Of a stretch of 64,000 bases of DNA, positions 34,567 to 45,708 are shown piece by piece. The position numbers and the translations under genes are program-made. The notes beneath the pieces were generated by a model. That model saw only the letters and a program-made list of their open reading frames with translations, made no database searches and was not told the origin of the DNA. Numbering within the stretch: position 1 is the stretch's first letter; each line of letters begins with the position of its first letter. The stretch is from Micrococcales bacterium (lineage in GTDB: Bacteria > Actinomycetota > Actinomycetes > S36-B12 > UBA10799), in assembly GCA_016703125.1 (NCBI GenBank), contig JADJCR010000015.1, forward strand, positions 124,001 to 188,000, given 5' to 3'.

Positions 34567-35291
34567 AAGTCGCGGCGCTGGGGATCGACTGTTCGGACCC
34601 GCAGCGCACGTGGGAGACCGTCCGTGCGGTGGAGCCGGTCGACCTGCTGGTGCTGCCGGAACTGGCCTTCATGCCGTGGTTGTGCGCGACCCGTGAGGTG
34701 TTGCCGACGGCCTGGGAGGCAGCCGCGGCCCAGCAGGACCTCTCGCGACTGGCCGATCTGCCGGCCCGGGTGGTGGTGGGCACCGTGGCGCGCGCCGACG
34801 GATTCAACGACGCTTTCTGGTGGTCGGCGGACACCGGACTGCACGTGGTGCACGCCAAGACCTACCTTCCCGACGAAACCGGGTTCTGGGAGGCGAGCTG
34901 GTACCGGCGCGGGCCTGTCCACTTCCCGGTCGCGGACACCCCCGTGGGCCGGCTCGGGATCACCGTCTGCACCGAGATGTGGTTCACCCAGCACGCGTTC
35001 ACCGGCGCCGACGTGATCGTGGTGCCGCGGGCCACGCCCATCGAGACGACCCAGAAGTGGCTCGCCGGCGGTGCCGTGCACGCCGTGACCAGCGGCGCGT
35101 TCTGCGTGTCGAGCAACCGCGCGGAGGAGGTTGCGGGCACGGTGATGGGTGGGGCGGGCTGGATCATCGATCCCGACGGCGGCGAACTGGCGGTCACCAC
35201 GGCGGGCGAGCCGGTCGTCCTCCGCGACATCGATCTCGCAGCCGCCGCCGCGGCCAAGCGGACCTACCCGCGGTACGTGGTCACGGACTGA
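34563..35291 (+). CDS. Carbon-nitrogen hydrolase (nitrilase superfamily)
   Basis: A 242-residue amidase-like enzyme. The catalytic triad is visible: Glu in VLPELAFMPW, Lys in VVHAKTYLPDE and Cys in GITVCTEMWF. The later DVIVVPRATP and CVSSNRAEE agree with the superfamily. It hydrolyses non-peptide C-N bonds; the substrate is not predictable. GTG 34563 overlaps the upstream hydrolase stop. Confidence 0.88.
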   Translation: MKVAALGIDCSDPQRTWETVRAVEPVDLLVLPELAFMPWLCATREVLPTAWEAAAAQQDLSRLADLPARVVVGTVARADGFNDAFWWSADTGLHVVHAKTYLPDETGFWEASWYRRGPVHFPVADTPVGRLGITVCTEMWFTQHAFTGADVIVVPRATPIETTQKWLAGGAVHAVTSGAFCVSSNRAEEVAGTVMGGAGWIIDPDGGELAVTTAGEPVVLRDIDLAAAAAAKRTYPRYVVTD

Positions 35292-35367
35292 GGACCCGGG
35301 CGTACCCACCCCCCGTATCTGACCGACCGGTGCACGAAGTCTTGCCTGGCGCGGCAGAATGTAGAGC

Positions 35368-38076
<2,709 letters not shown>

Positions 38077-38095
38077 GCCAACGCCTGGCCCAGCC

Positions 38096-39436
38096 CTACA
38101 AGCGCCCGGTGTGCCCGCCCCGGCGGGCGTCGGCGGCCGCCACCGCGTCACTGGACACCGCGTGCACGCCACCGAAGTAGAAGTCCTTGTGCCGCCAGTG
38201 CGAAACCGGCTCCGGCAGAGATGCGAGTTGCCCGGCGGGGAACCCTGGCTCCACCTGCACCACCCCCGCGTTGTCCAGGTGCACCCGTGGCGCGTCGATG
38301 GCTTCCTGCAGCGGCACGCCGCGCAACAGCCCCGCGATGACCCGGGTCAGGGCGCTGCGGATGCGCTCGCTGCCCCCGGTCCCGAGGGCGGTGACGATCC
38401 CGTCGCGCTCCACCAGGCTCGGCGCCATCATCGACCGGATGCGCGACCCCACCGGTGAGGCCAGCCCATCGGGATGCAGGTCGCTCTCCCCCATCATGTT
38501 GTTCAGCTGCACGCCGGTGTCACCGAGCATCACTCCCGAACAACTACCGTTGCTCACCGTCATGGCGACGGTCTGCACGCCGTCGGTGACGCTGAGGTGG
38601 GTCGTGCCGCGCACCGACGTCGGCGCCAGCGTCTTGGTGTGGTCGGTGGCGTCGCGCAGTGCCGTGAGCAGGTCCAGCGCGGTGGGTTCGGCGGGCAGTT
38701 CAGCCAGCGCGTACGCGATGATCGAGCCGCCGAGCGACGGGGCGGGGTTGGTGAACACCGTTCCGCCGGCCAGTTCCACCCGGAGTGGCTCGCGCTCGAA
38801 CACCCGGTACGCGGCCAGGTCCGCTTCGTGCAGCGGGCCTTCGGCCGGCAGTCGCGACAGGCCGGCCGCGACCTCGTCGAGGAAATGCGCGTACGCGTCG
38901 TTGTGGAGCACCTCCCCCTCGGCCAGCAGCCGGCCGCCCGGTGCGTAGATGGCCGCGGCCTGCGGCGTCGAGGTGACGATCGGACCGATCAAGTACAGGA
39001 CCAGCGCCTGCGCCGCGGTCATCGCCGCGCCCCGGCGGGCCAGTGCCTGCGCCGGGCGCAGCATCTCTTCGCGAGACAACCGGCCGTGCTGCTCGTGGGC
39101 GCGCAGCAGGCCGCCGAGCACCCCCGGCACGGCCACCGTCGACGGCCCGATCGTGAAGTCCTGCACCGCCCCGGAGAACTCCACGGTGATCACCTCGTGC
39201 TGTGGGTGGTCGTGCGGAGTGGGCACTGCGGCGAAGAAGTCGATGAGGTGGGTCGCGCCGTCAGCGTCGTGCACCATCATGAAACCGCCGCCGGCCAGGC
39301 TGGCCAGCCCCGGTTCGGTGACCGGCATCGCGAAAGCGGCGCTGACAGCGGCGTCCACGGCGTTCCCGCCCTCGGCGAGGACCTCCAGGGCCACCTCCAC
39401 CGTGCCCGGGGCACCTGCCGCGACCGCTGCCTGCAT
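38096..39436 (-). CDS. Gamma-glutamyltransferase family protein
   Basis: A 446-residue Ntn hydrolase, shorter than classic secreted enzymes of about 570. The N-terminal part has GGNAVDAAVSAAFAMPVTEP and LAGGGFMMVHDADG. The self-cleavage and catalytic threonine is in RGTTHLSVTDG. SGVMLGDTGVQLNNMMGE and GTGGSERIRSAL form the donor pocket. There is no signal peptide at ATG 39436, so it is probably cytoplasmic. TAGCCT lies seven bases upstream, which fixes this start. Convergent with ppdK. Confidence 0.88.
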   Translation of the reverse strand: MQAAVAAGAPGTVEVALEVLAEGGNAVDAAVSAAFAMPVTEPGLASLAGGGFMMVHDADGATHLIDFFAAVPTPHDHPQHEVITVEFSGAVQDFTIGPSTVAVPGVLGGLLRAHEQHGRLSREEMLRPAQALARRGAAMTAAQALVLYLIGPIVTSTPQAAAIYAPGGRLLAEGEVLHNDAYAHFLDEVAAGLSRLPAEGPLHEADLAAYRVFEREPLRVELAGGTVFTNPAPSLGGSIIAYALAELPAEPTALDLLTALRDATDHTKTLAPTSVRGTTHLSVTDGVQTVAMTVSNGSCSGVMLGDTGVQLNNMMGESDLHPDGLASPVGSRIRSMMAPSLVERDGIVTALGTGGSERIRSALTRVIAGLLRGVPLQEAIDAPRVHLDNAGVVQVEPGFPAGQLASLPEPVSHWRHKDFYFGGVHAVSSDAVAAADARRGGHTGRL

Positions 39437-39443
39437 GCCCACC

Positions 39444-39449
39444 AGGCTA
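39444..39449 (-). promoter_or_regulatory. Putative -10 box (TAGCCT) for the gamma-glutamyltransferase gene
   Basis: Minus-strand TAGCCT seven bases before ATG 39436. The divergent GAP-family gene has its own box at 39476-39481. Confidence 0.5.
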
Positions 39450-39475
39450 ACCACGCGAACGCACCCACCTGCTGG

Positions 39476-39481
39476 CAGACT
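39476..39481 (+). promoter_or_regulatory. Putative -10 box (CAGACT) for the GAP-family gene
   Basis: CAGACT ends six bases before GTG 39488; the first base departs from TANNNT but the A and final T are kept. Confidence 0.4.
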
Positions 39482-39487
39482 CGACCA

Positions 39488-40180
39488 GTGCTCAGCCTGC
39501 TGGTGTCCCTCGGCTTCCTGGGCCTGGCAGCGGTCGACCCCGTCGGCGTCGCGGTGATGCCGCTGCTGCTGACCCAGCCCCACGGCATCCGGCGTTCGGT
39601 GTGGTTCCTCGCCGGGTCGGCGATGGGCATCATGGTCCTCGGGGTCGCCTTCGCGATCGGCGCCGGTCACGTGATGCTGCGTGTGACCAAGGAGTACCCC
39701 TGGCTGGAGCCGGCGGTGGAGATCGCGTGCGGGGTGCTGTTCGCCGGGTTCGCGCTGTACCTGTGGTGGCAGCAGCGCCAGGGCCGCGGCACCCCCGAGG
39801 TCTCCGGGACGCTGCGCCGCCGCCTCGACCTGCCCGGGGTGAGCCTGTTCGGGTTCGGCGCGATCCTGGTCGTCGTGCAGAGCCTGCTGGACGTGGTGTT
39901 CATCGTGGCGATGGTCAACGTGGGCGCGAAGAACCTGCCGGTGGTCGAGGTGGTGTTCGCTGTGCTCGTCTATGCCGCCGCCGCGCTGGCCATCCAAACC
40001 GCGATCGTCGCGGCGTACGTGTGGGCCGGCCCCCAGCACCGCGACGCGGTCACCGGGAGGGTCACGGGGTGGCTGGACCGCTACGGCGCGCAAGCCGCGA
40101 TCATCGCCGGCCTCGGGGTGGGAGCGATCCTGGTCGGCAGCGGGATCAGCGCGCTGAACGGCGGGCCGTCACTCGGGTGA
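39488..40180 (+). CDS. GAP family (Sap/LysE-like) membrane protein
   Basis: A 230-residue protein with about six hydrophobic helices: LVSLGFLGLAAVDPVGVAVM, LLTQPHGIRRSVWFLAGSAM, then GCs of small residues in FGFGAILVVVQSLLDVVFIVA. It resembles mycobacterial GAP proteins linked to glycopeptidolipid export. The cargo here is unknown. Start GTG 39488. Confidence 0.75.
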   Translation: MLSLLVSLGFLGLAAVDPVGVAVMPLLLTQPHGIRRSVWFLAGSAMGIMVLGVAFAIGAGHVMLRVTKEYPWLEPAVEIACGVLFAGFALYLWWQQRQGRGTPEVSGTLRRRLDLPGVSLFGFGAILVVVQSLLDVVFIVAMVNVGAKNLPVVEVVFAVLVYAAAALAIQTAIVAAYVWAGPQHRDAVTGRVTGWLDRYGAQAAIIAGLGVGAILVGSGISALNGGPSLG

Positions 40181-40227
40181 CGGCACAGCCACCACCATCA
40201 GACCCTCGATACCTTCGAAGTCGCGAT

Positions 40228-41424
40228 TCAGTAGAGGACGCGCAACCGCACGGTCTCGGGCAGGGCGCGGAGCTGGTCGAGCACCTCGTCGGCGTAGTCG
40301 ACCCCGACATCGGTGAGCACGTACCCCGACTCCCCGCGGGTTCCGAGCAACTGACCTTCGACGTTGACGCCGTGCGCCGCCAGCACCGAGTTGATCGCCG
40401 CGAGCACACCGGGGACGTTGCGGTGCAGGTGCGCCAGCCGGTGCGTGCCCTCATGCTCAGGCAGGCTCAGCGGCGGCAGGTTGACGCTGAGCACCGTTGA
40501 GCCGTCAGTGCCGAAGTCGACCAGTTTCCCGGCGACGAAACGGCCGATGTCCTGCTGTGCCTCCAACGTGGACCCACCGATATGCGGGGTCAGGACGACG
40601 TTCGGCAACCCCCGCAGTTCGCTGCGGAACTCCTCACCCCGGCTCGCCGGCTCCACGGGGAACACGTCGACGGCCGCACCGCCGAGGTGCCCGCTGACCA
40701 GGTGTTCGCGCAGGGCGGCGGTGTCGATCACGAAGCCGCGGGACAGGTTGAGGAACAGCGCCCCGGGCTTCATGGCAGCGAACTGCGGCTCGCCGAAAAG
40801 TCCGGCGTTGCCCGGACGGCCGTCCACATGCAACGTCACCACGTCGGCCACGGCCAGCAACTCGGCCAGCGAACCGCACCGGCGCGCGTTGCCCAGCGCG
40901 AGTTTGTCGACGGTGTCGTAGAAGTACACGACCATGCCCAGCGCCTCGGCCAGCACGGACAGTTGCGCGCCGATGTTGCCGTAGCCGATGATCCCCAGGC
41001 TGCGCCCGCGCACCTCGTGCGCCCCCGCGGCGGATTTGTCCCACACGCCCTGGTGCATCAGCGCGTTCTTCTGCACCATCCCACGGGTCAGCGCGATGAT
41101 CTCCGCCAGCGCGAGTTCCACGACCGAGCGGGTGTTGGAGTAGGGGGCGTTGAACACCGCGACCCCCTCGTCGGTCGCCGCTGCCAGGTCGATCTGGTCG
41201 GTGCCGATGCAGAAGGCTCCGACGGCCAGCAGCGAGTCCGCCTCGCGGAGGTGCTGCGCGCTCACCTGCGTCTTCGAGCGGACGCCCAGCAGTTGCACGC
41301 CCTCGAGCCGGCGCGCGAGTTCTTCGCCGGCCAGCGCCCGGTCCAGGCTTTCAACGGCGTAGCCGGCCCTTTCCAGCGCCGCGGCACCATCGGGGTGGAT
41401 GTTCTCGAGCAGAAGGGCGCGCAC
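40228..41424 (-). CDS. serA: D-3-phosphoglycerate dehydrogenase
   Basis: First enzyme of serine synthesis; 398 residues like the E. coli type. Substrate and NAD domains show VGAFCIGTDQIDLAAATDEG, RSLGIIGYGNIGAQLSVLAE, LNLSRGFVIDTAAL and the catalytic His in LTPHIGGSTLEAQ. The C-terminal ACT domain (HLHRNVPGVLAAINSVLAAH) is the expected serine feedback site. TACCAT lies six bases before GTG 41424. It ends with VRLRVLY at 40228. Confidence 0.95.
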   Translation of the reverse strand: MRALLLENIHPDGAAALERAGYAVESLDRALAGEELARRLEGVQLLGVRSKTQVSAQHLREADSLLAVGAFCIGTDQIDLAAATDEGVAVFNAPYSNTRSVVELALAEIIALTRGMVQKNALMHQGVWDKSAAGAHEVRGRSLGIIGYGNIGAQLSVLAEALGMVVYFYDTVDKLALGNARRCGSLAELLAVADVVTLHVDGRPGNAGLFGEPQFAAMKPGALFLNLSRGFVIDTAALREHLVSGHLGGAAVDVFPVEPASRGEEFRSELRGLPNVVLTPHIGGSTLEAQQDIGRFVAGKLVDFGTDGSTVLSVNLPPLSLPEHEGTHRLAHLHRNVPGVLAAINSVLAAHGVNVEGQLLGTRGESGYVLTDVGVDYADEVLDQLRALPETVRLRVLY

Positions 41425-41430
41425 CCTTCG

Positions 41431-41436
41431 ATGGTA
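41431..41436 (-). promoter_or_regulatory. Putative -10 box (TACCAT) for serA
   Basis: Minus-strand TACCAT six bases before GTG 41424. Confidence 0.45.
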
Positions 41437-41449
41437 CGAGCAGCGTCGC

Positions 41450-41947
41450 TCAGTGCCCGGCGAGCCACTCCTGGTTGAAGGCGTACTCCTTGTCCAGGCT
41501 GGCCAGGGTCTCCTTCTCCACGACCCCCTCCAGCTTCCCGCCGATGAGCGGGACGCTGGCCTTGACGTCCATGTTGACCACCCAGTCGGCGCTCGCGTCG
41601 CCGGTCGGCTTGACCTCGAGGCGGCCGGTGACCTTCAGCGGCTTGCCGGGGAAGTCGATGTGCAGGTCGCAGACGTAACTGCCGCCACTGGCGGTCCAGT
41701 GCTCCGTCTGCACGAGTTTGTTGGTGTCGCCCAGGATCTTCTTGGCGAAGTCCGGCAGGTCGGCCGGCACGATCCGCTCCACCTTCAGCGTGATCGCGGA
41801 GTCCGAGGTGTCGAAGGTCTGCACATCGGTGGAGATGTCACCGAGGGCCTGGTACTTGCTGTCGACGTACGCGCGGTCGGACAACATCGCCCATACGGCG
41901 TCAGCGCTGGCCTGGTACTTGTCGACACGCGAGATCTTCTTGGACAT
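41450..41947 (-). CDS. DUF2505 domain protein
   Basis: A 165-residue START/SRPBCC-like protein of the actinobacterial DUF2505 family: SADAVWAMLSDRAYVDSKYQ at the N-terminus, ITLKVERIVPADLPDFAKKI in the middle and VPLIGGKLEGVVEKETLASL near the end. It probably binds a hydrophobic ligand in a cavity; the role is unknown. AAGGAGA precedes ATG 41947. Divergent from the helicase gene. Confidence 0.88.
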   Translation of the reverse strand: MSKKISRVDKYQASADAVWAMLSDRAYVDSKYQALGDISTDVQTFDTSDSAITLKVERIVPADLPDFAKKILGDTNKLVQTEHWTASGGSYVCDLHIDFPGKPLKVTGRLEVKPTGDASADWVVNMDVKASVPLIGGKLEGVVEKETLASLDKEYAFNQEWLAGH

Positions 41948-42019
41948 TCCATCTCCTTCGCTCCGCTGCGAACGTACTGCGAATCGCCGGGAAGTTTCCT
42001 GTCGAGCAGTCTCACCGGC

Positions 42020-42025
42020 TATTCT
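42020..42025 (+). promoter_or_regulatory. Putative -10 box (TATTCT) for the helicase gene
   Basis: TATTCT ends seven bases before ATG 42033 with no purine-rich site in the spacer. Confidence 0.55.
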
Positions 42026-42032
42026 CGAACAC

Positions 42033-44051
42033 ATGTACGCAGACGGTCTCCTCGAAGGACTCAACGACGAGCAGCGAGCGGTCGCGCAGTTCGACGGCGG
42101 ACCGCTGCGGGTGCTCGCCGGCGCGGGCACCGGCAAGACCACCGCGCTCAGTGCCCGGGTGGCGCGCATCGTGGCCGATGGCGTCCCCGCGGAGCGCGTC
42201 CTGCTGCTCACCTTCACCCGCCGCGCGGCACGGCAGATGGTCGAACGCAGCCACGCCCGCCTGGCCCGCATCGGGTACAAGTCCGGCCGCGTGTCCGGCG
42301 GCACGTTCCACTCCGTGGCCCACCGCACCCTGCGCCAGCACGCCGCGCGACTCGGCCTGCCGGAGGGCTTCTCCGTGCTCGACCCGGCCGACGCCGCCGA
42401 CGTCATGGACGTGGTGCGCGACGAGACGCTCAAGGACCTGCCCGGTGGCCGGCGGGTGCCCCGCAAGTCCACCCTGCTCGACATCTACTCCCGCGCCGTC
42501 GACACCGGCACCCCGGTGGCCGACGTGGTCAACGCCATCGCCCCGTGGGCCAGCGACCTCGTCGAACCGATCGGCGCGGTGTGCGCCGCGTACCTCACTC
42601 GCAAACGCCGGCTGGGCCTGCTGGACTTCGACGACCTGCTACTGCACTGGCGGCAGGCCCTGCGCGACGACCTCGTGGGCCGCAGCCTCGGCGGCATGTA
42701 CGACCACGTGCTCGTCGATGAGTACCAGGACGTCAACGCCCTGCAGGTCGAACTGCTGCAACTGCTGCGCCGGCACGACGACCGGATCACCGTGGTGGGC
42801 GACGACGCGCAGGCGATCTACTCGTTCCGCGCCTCCGACCCCCGCCACATCCTCGACTTCGAGGCCGACTTCGCCGGCGCCACCACGCTGCAACTCACCG
42901 TCAACTACCGCAGCACGCAGGCGATCCTGGACACCGCGAACACTCTGGCCGATGACGCCCCGGCGGGCTTCTCCACGCGACTGCGGGCCGCCGCCCCGGC
43001 GCCAGCCACCCTGCCCCGGATGGTCCGCTGCGCCGACGAGGACCACCAGAGCCAGATCGTCTGCGAGGAGGTGCTGGCCCAGCGCGAAGCCGGGGTGGCC
43101 CTGCAGGAGCAGGCGGTGCTCGTGCGTGCCGCCCACCACAGCGACCGCCTCGAGATCGAACTGGGCCGCCGCGGCATCCCCTTCGTGAAGTACGGCGGCC
43201 TGCGCTACCTGGAGGCCGCCCACGTCAAGGACCTGCTGGCCGCGTTCCGGATCGCCGACAACCCCCGCGACGAGGTGGCCTGGTTCCGCGTCCTGCAACT
43301 GCTGCCCGGGGTGGGGCCGACGAAGGCCAAACGCGCCCTGACCGCCTTGGGTCTGCTCGACGACGGCGAGGACGCCGAGGTGTTGCTGCGCTGGCCCCTG
43401 GCCCTCAACGAGTTGCCGGCCGGCGCCCAGGAAGCGGCGGAGGCCGTGGCCCGGGCGGTCGCAACCAAGCAGGCCGACCCACTGCGACAGGCCATGGCAC
43501 CGCTGATCCGCGCGGCCTACGACAACGGCGAGGAGCGCCTGGCCGACCTCGATGTGCTCGTCGAGGCCGCCGCCACCCTGCCCCGACTGTCGGACGTCGC
43601 CGCCGACCACGCCCTGGATCCGCCGCGGTCGACCGGCGATCTGGCCGGCGCCCCGGCCATCGACGAGGACTGGCTGGTGATCAGCACGATGCACTCGGCC
43701 AAGGGCCTGGAGTGGGACGTGGTGCACGTGATCCACGCCGCCGACGGCAACATCCCCTCGGACATGGCCCTGACCGACCGTAACGGCCTGGAGGAGGAGC
43801 GGCGACTGTTCTACGTGGCCGTGACCCGCGCCCGCCACGACCTCAACGTGTACGTGCCGCTGCGCTACCACCATCGCCCCACCGGCGACCGGCATTCCTG
43901 GTCCCAGCCCTCCCGATTCCTGTCCGACGCGGTGCGCGCCACGATGACCGAGCAGACCCTGCTGCGCCCGGAGTCCGGCGACCCCGCCGACATCGCAGTC
44001 GTGGACACGACCTCCGCCGTGGACGCCGAACTGCGCGGCCTCTTCGGCTGA
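42033..44051 (+). CDS. UvrD/PcrA-type ATP-dependent DNA helicase
   Basis: Superfamily 1A helicase of 672 residues for DNA repair. Motifs in order: Q-motif GLNDEQRAVAQF; motif I LAGAGTGKTTAL; Ia LLLTFTRRAARQM; motif II HVLVDEYQDVNALQ; motif III VVGDDAQAIYSFRASDPR; motif IV LTVNYRST; V STMHSAKGLEWDVV; VI LFYVAVTRAR. It lacks the HRDC domain of UvrD2 and is short for PcrA. The helix-hairpin-helix-like LLPGVGPTKAKRALTALG in the 2B region is typical of this actinobacterial subgroup. It is leaderless by the TATTCT box. Confidence 0.93.
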   Translation: MYADGLLEGLNDEQRAVAQFDGGPLRVLAGAGTGKTTALSARVARIVADGVPAERVLLLTFTRRAARQMVERSHARLARIGYKSGRVSGGTFHSVAHRTLRQHAARLGLPEGFSVLDPADAADVMDVVRDETLKDLPGGRRVPRKSTLLDIYSRAVDTGTPVADVVNAIAPWASDLVEPIGAVCAAYLTRKRRLGLLDFDDLLLHWRQALRDDLVGRSLGGMYDHVLVDEYQDVNALQVELLQLLRRHDDRITVVGDDAQAIYSFRASDPRHILDFEADFAGATTLQLTVNYRSTQAILDTANTLADDAPAGFSTRLRAAAPAPATLPRMVRCADEDHQSQIVCEEVLAQREAGVALQEQAVLVRAAHHSDRLEIELGRRGIPFVKYGGLRYLEAAHVKDLLAAFRIADNPRDEVAWFRVLQLLPGVGPTKAKRALTALGLLDDGEDAEVLLRWPLALNELPAGAQEAAEAVARAVATKQADPLRQAMAPLIRAAYDNGEERLADLDVLVEAAATLPRLSDVAADHALDPPRSTGDLAGAPAIDEDWLVISTMHSAKGLEWDVVHVIHAADGNIPSDMALTDRNGLEEERRLFYVAVTRARHDLNVYVPLRYHHRPTGDRHSWSQPSRFLSDAVRATMTEQTLLRPESGDPADIAVVDTTSAVDAELRGLFG

Positions 44052-44059
44052 CGCGGCAC

Positions 44060-44065
44060 TAGCCT
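44060..44065 (+). promoter_or_regulatory. Putative -10 box (TAGCCT) for the 5-FTHF cyclo-ligase gene
   Basis: TAGCCT ends seven bases before ATG 44073. Confidence 0.5.
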
Positions 44066-44072
44066 TGCCGGC

Positions 44073-44585
44073 ATGGACAAGGCACACCTGCGCGCCATGG
44101 TGCGTGCGCGCCGTGCCGCCGGGCATGTGCCGGACTCGGGCTACCCCGCGAGGGTGCTCGCGGCCGTCCCCCGGGGCGTCGTGTGCTGCTACGTCGCCCT
44201 GCCCGGCGAACCACCCACCGAGGACCTCATCGAGGCACTGCTGGCCCGCGGCGACGAGGTGTACCTGCCGATCGCCGGGGCCCGCCGGGTCCTGCACTGG
44301 ACCCCCGCCATCTCGTCGCGCCCGTGGCGGGCATGGGGCGTCGGACCGGGCCCCACCCCCGAACCCGTCCCCCTCCCCGAACCCGCCACCGTCATCGTCC
44401 CCGCGCTGGCCGTCGACGCCACCGGGCATCGCCTGGGCCAGGGCGGTGGGTACTACGACCGCTTCGTGCCGACCGTCCCGCAGGCCCGTACCGTCGCCCT
44501 TATCTGGCACGACGAGGTGTTCGAGCGCATCCCGGCGCAGCGCCACGACATCCGCGTGGACACCTGGGTGATCGCCGATGCCTGA
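44073..44585 (+). CDS. 5-formyltetrahydrofolate cyclo-ligase
   Basis: A 170-residue enzyme that uses ATP to turn 5-formyl-THF into 5,10-methenyl-THF, keeping folate usable. The MTHFS signature RLGQGGGYYDRFV is present, with VYLPIAGARR and VIVPALAVDATGHRLG before it and VPTVPQARTVALIWHDEV after. It overlaps the start of arfB by eight bases. Confidence 0.93.
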   Translation: MDKAHLRAMVRARRAAGHVPDSGYPARVLAAVPRGVVCCYVALPGEPPTEDLIEALLARGDEVYLPIAGARRVLHWTPAISSRPWRAWGVGPGPTPEPVPLPEPATVIVPALAVDATGHRLGQGGGYYDRFVPTVPQARTVALIWHDEVFERIPAQRHDIRVDTWVIADA

Positions 44586-44988
44586 CCCCACCGGCGACCT
44601 CGTCGTCAACGACTCCCTGACCATCCCCGCCACCGAACTGCACTGGCGGTTCAGCCGTTCTTCGGGCCCCGGCGGGCAGTCGGTCAACACCAGCGACTCC
44701 CGCGTCGAGCTGACCTGGGACCCCCGCACCTCCCACGCGCTGACCCCCTACCAGCGGCACGCCCTGCGCACCCCGTTCGTCATCACCGCCTCCGAGCACC
44801 GCTCGCAGTTGCAGAACCGGCAGGCCGCCCGCCACCGCCTGGTCCGCAGGGTGGAGTCGGCCTTGGCGCCGAAGCGGAAGCGCCGTCGCCGCACCCGGCC
44901 GAGCGCCGCATCCCAGACCCGCCGCATGGACGCCAAGCGCAAGCGCTCGTCGCTGAAGGCCTCCCGCCGCCGCCCGTCACCGGAGTAG
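44578..44988 (+). CDS. arfB: Peptidyl-tRNA hydrolase ArfB-type ribosome rescue factor
   Basis: A 136-residue class-I release-factor-like protein. The GGQ loop is in SSGPGGQSVNTSDSRVEL. The basic tail (KRKRRRRTRPSAASQTRRMD and on) inserts in the mRNA channel of stalled ribosomes. It lacks codon-recognition domains, as expected for ArfB. It overlaps the cyclo-ligase gene by eight bases. Confidence 0.92.
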   Translation: MPDPTGDLVVNDSLTIPATELHWRFSRSSGPGGQSVNTSDSRVELTWDPRTSHALTPYQRHALRTPFVITASEHRSQLQNRQAARHRLVRRVESALAPKRKRRRRTRPSAASQTRRMDAKRKRSSLKASRRRPSPE

Positions 44989-44997
44989 CCGGGCCAC

Positions 44998-45003
44998 TAG
45001 GCT
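44998..45003 (+). promoter_or_regulatory. Putative -10 box (TAGGCT) for the HisA-like gene
   Basis: TAGGCT ends six bases before ATG 45010. Confidence 0.5.
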
Positions 45004-45009
45004 GGCCCT

Positions 45010-45708
45010 ATGACTTTGTACCCGCTGGCGCTGCTTCCCCAGGTCACCGTCACCGAGGGCACCGCCCAACTCCCGTTCGTCCCCGGCACGGAGGCCGAGT
45101 ACGGCACCGCGGAGCAGGCCATCGCCGCATGGTCCGAGCAGGGCGCGGCCTGGGTGCACGTGGTCGACAACGACCCCGGCGACACCAACTACGCCTCCAT
45201 CGCCCGCGCCACCGGCGCGCACGTGCAACTGGCCTCCCAGATCGCCACCGAGGCCGCACTGCAGGCGGCGATGGCCGCCAAGCCCAGCCGCATCGTCATC
45301 GAGCCGACCGACCTGACGTGGACCCAGAACGCGCTCGGTGCGCACGGCGATCTGCTGGCCGTCGCGCTGGACATCCGCCGCCCGGACGCCCTTGCCGTGG
45401 CCACCACGCTCGACCAGGCCGGATGCAGCCGCTACGTGGTGAGCGACATCGCCGAGCACCACCGCTGGCGCCACGACGACCGGCACCTGCTCCAGGAGTT
45501 CTGCGACGCCACCGACGCGCACGTGATCGCGGAGGGCGGGGTCAAGAACCTCGACGACCTGCACGAATTGCACGAACTGGTACCCGACGGCCTCGACGGG
45601 ATCATCCTCGACGCCCCGCTGTACGACGGCGCGTTCATGTACGCCGAGGCCGTGGCTGCCGGCGCGGATCGCTTCGACATGTTCTTCTGGGGCCCGCCCC
45701 AGCCGTGA
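45010..45708 (+). CDS. HisA/PriA-like (beta/alpha)8 protein, probable divergent paralogue
   Basis: A 232-residue barrel protein. EYGTAEQAIAAWSEQGAAWV and HVVDNDPGDTNYASIAR match the HisA/PriA phosphate-binding half, and HVIAEGGVKNLDDLHEL the second phosphate loop. However, the first strand reads LALLPQVTVTEG where HisA has LLPAVDV, so the catalytic Asp is lost. The second acid (VVSDIAEHH) is kept but the following KDGT is not. Histidine synthesis is therefore unlikely. No his genes are adjacent. Phosphosugar binding remains plausible. Confidence 0.65.
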   Translation: MTLYPLALLPQVTVTEGTAQLPFVPGTEAEYGTAEQAIAAWSEQGAAWVHVVDNDPGDTNYASIARATGAHVQLASQIATEAALQAAMAAKPSRIVIEPTDLTWTQNALGAHGDLLAVALDIRRPDALAVATTLDQAGCSRYVVSDIAEHHRWRHDDRHLLQEFCDATDAHVIAEGGVKNLDDLHELHELVPDGLDGIILDAPLYDGAFMYAEAVAAGADRFDMFFWGPPQP

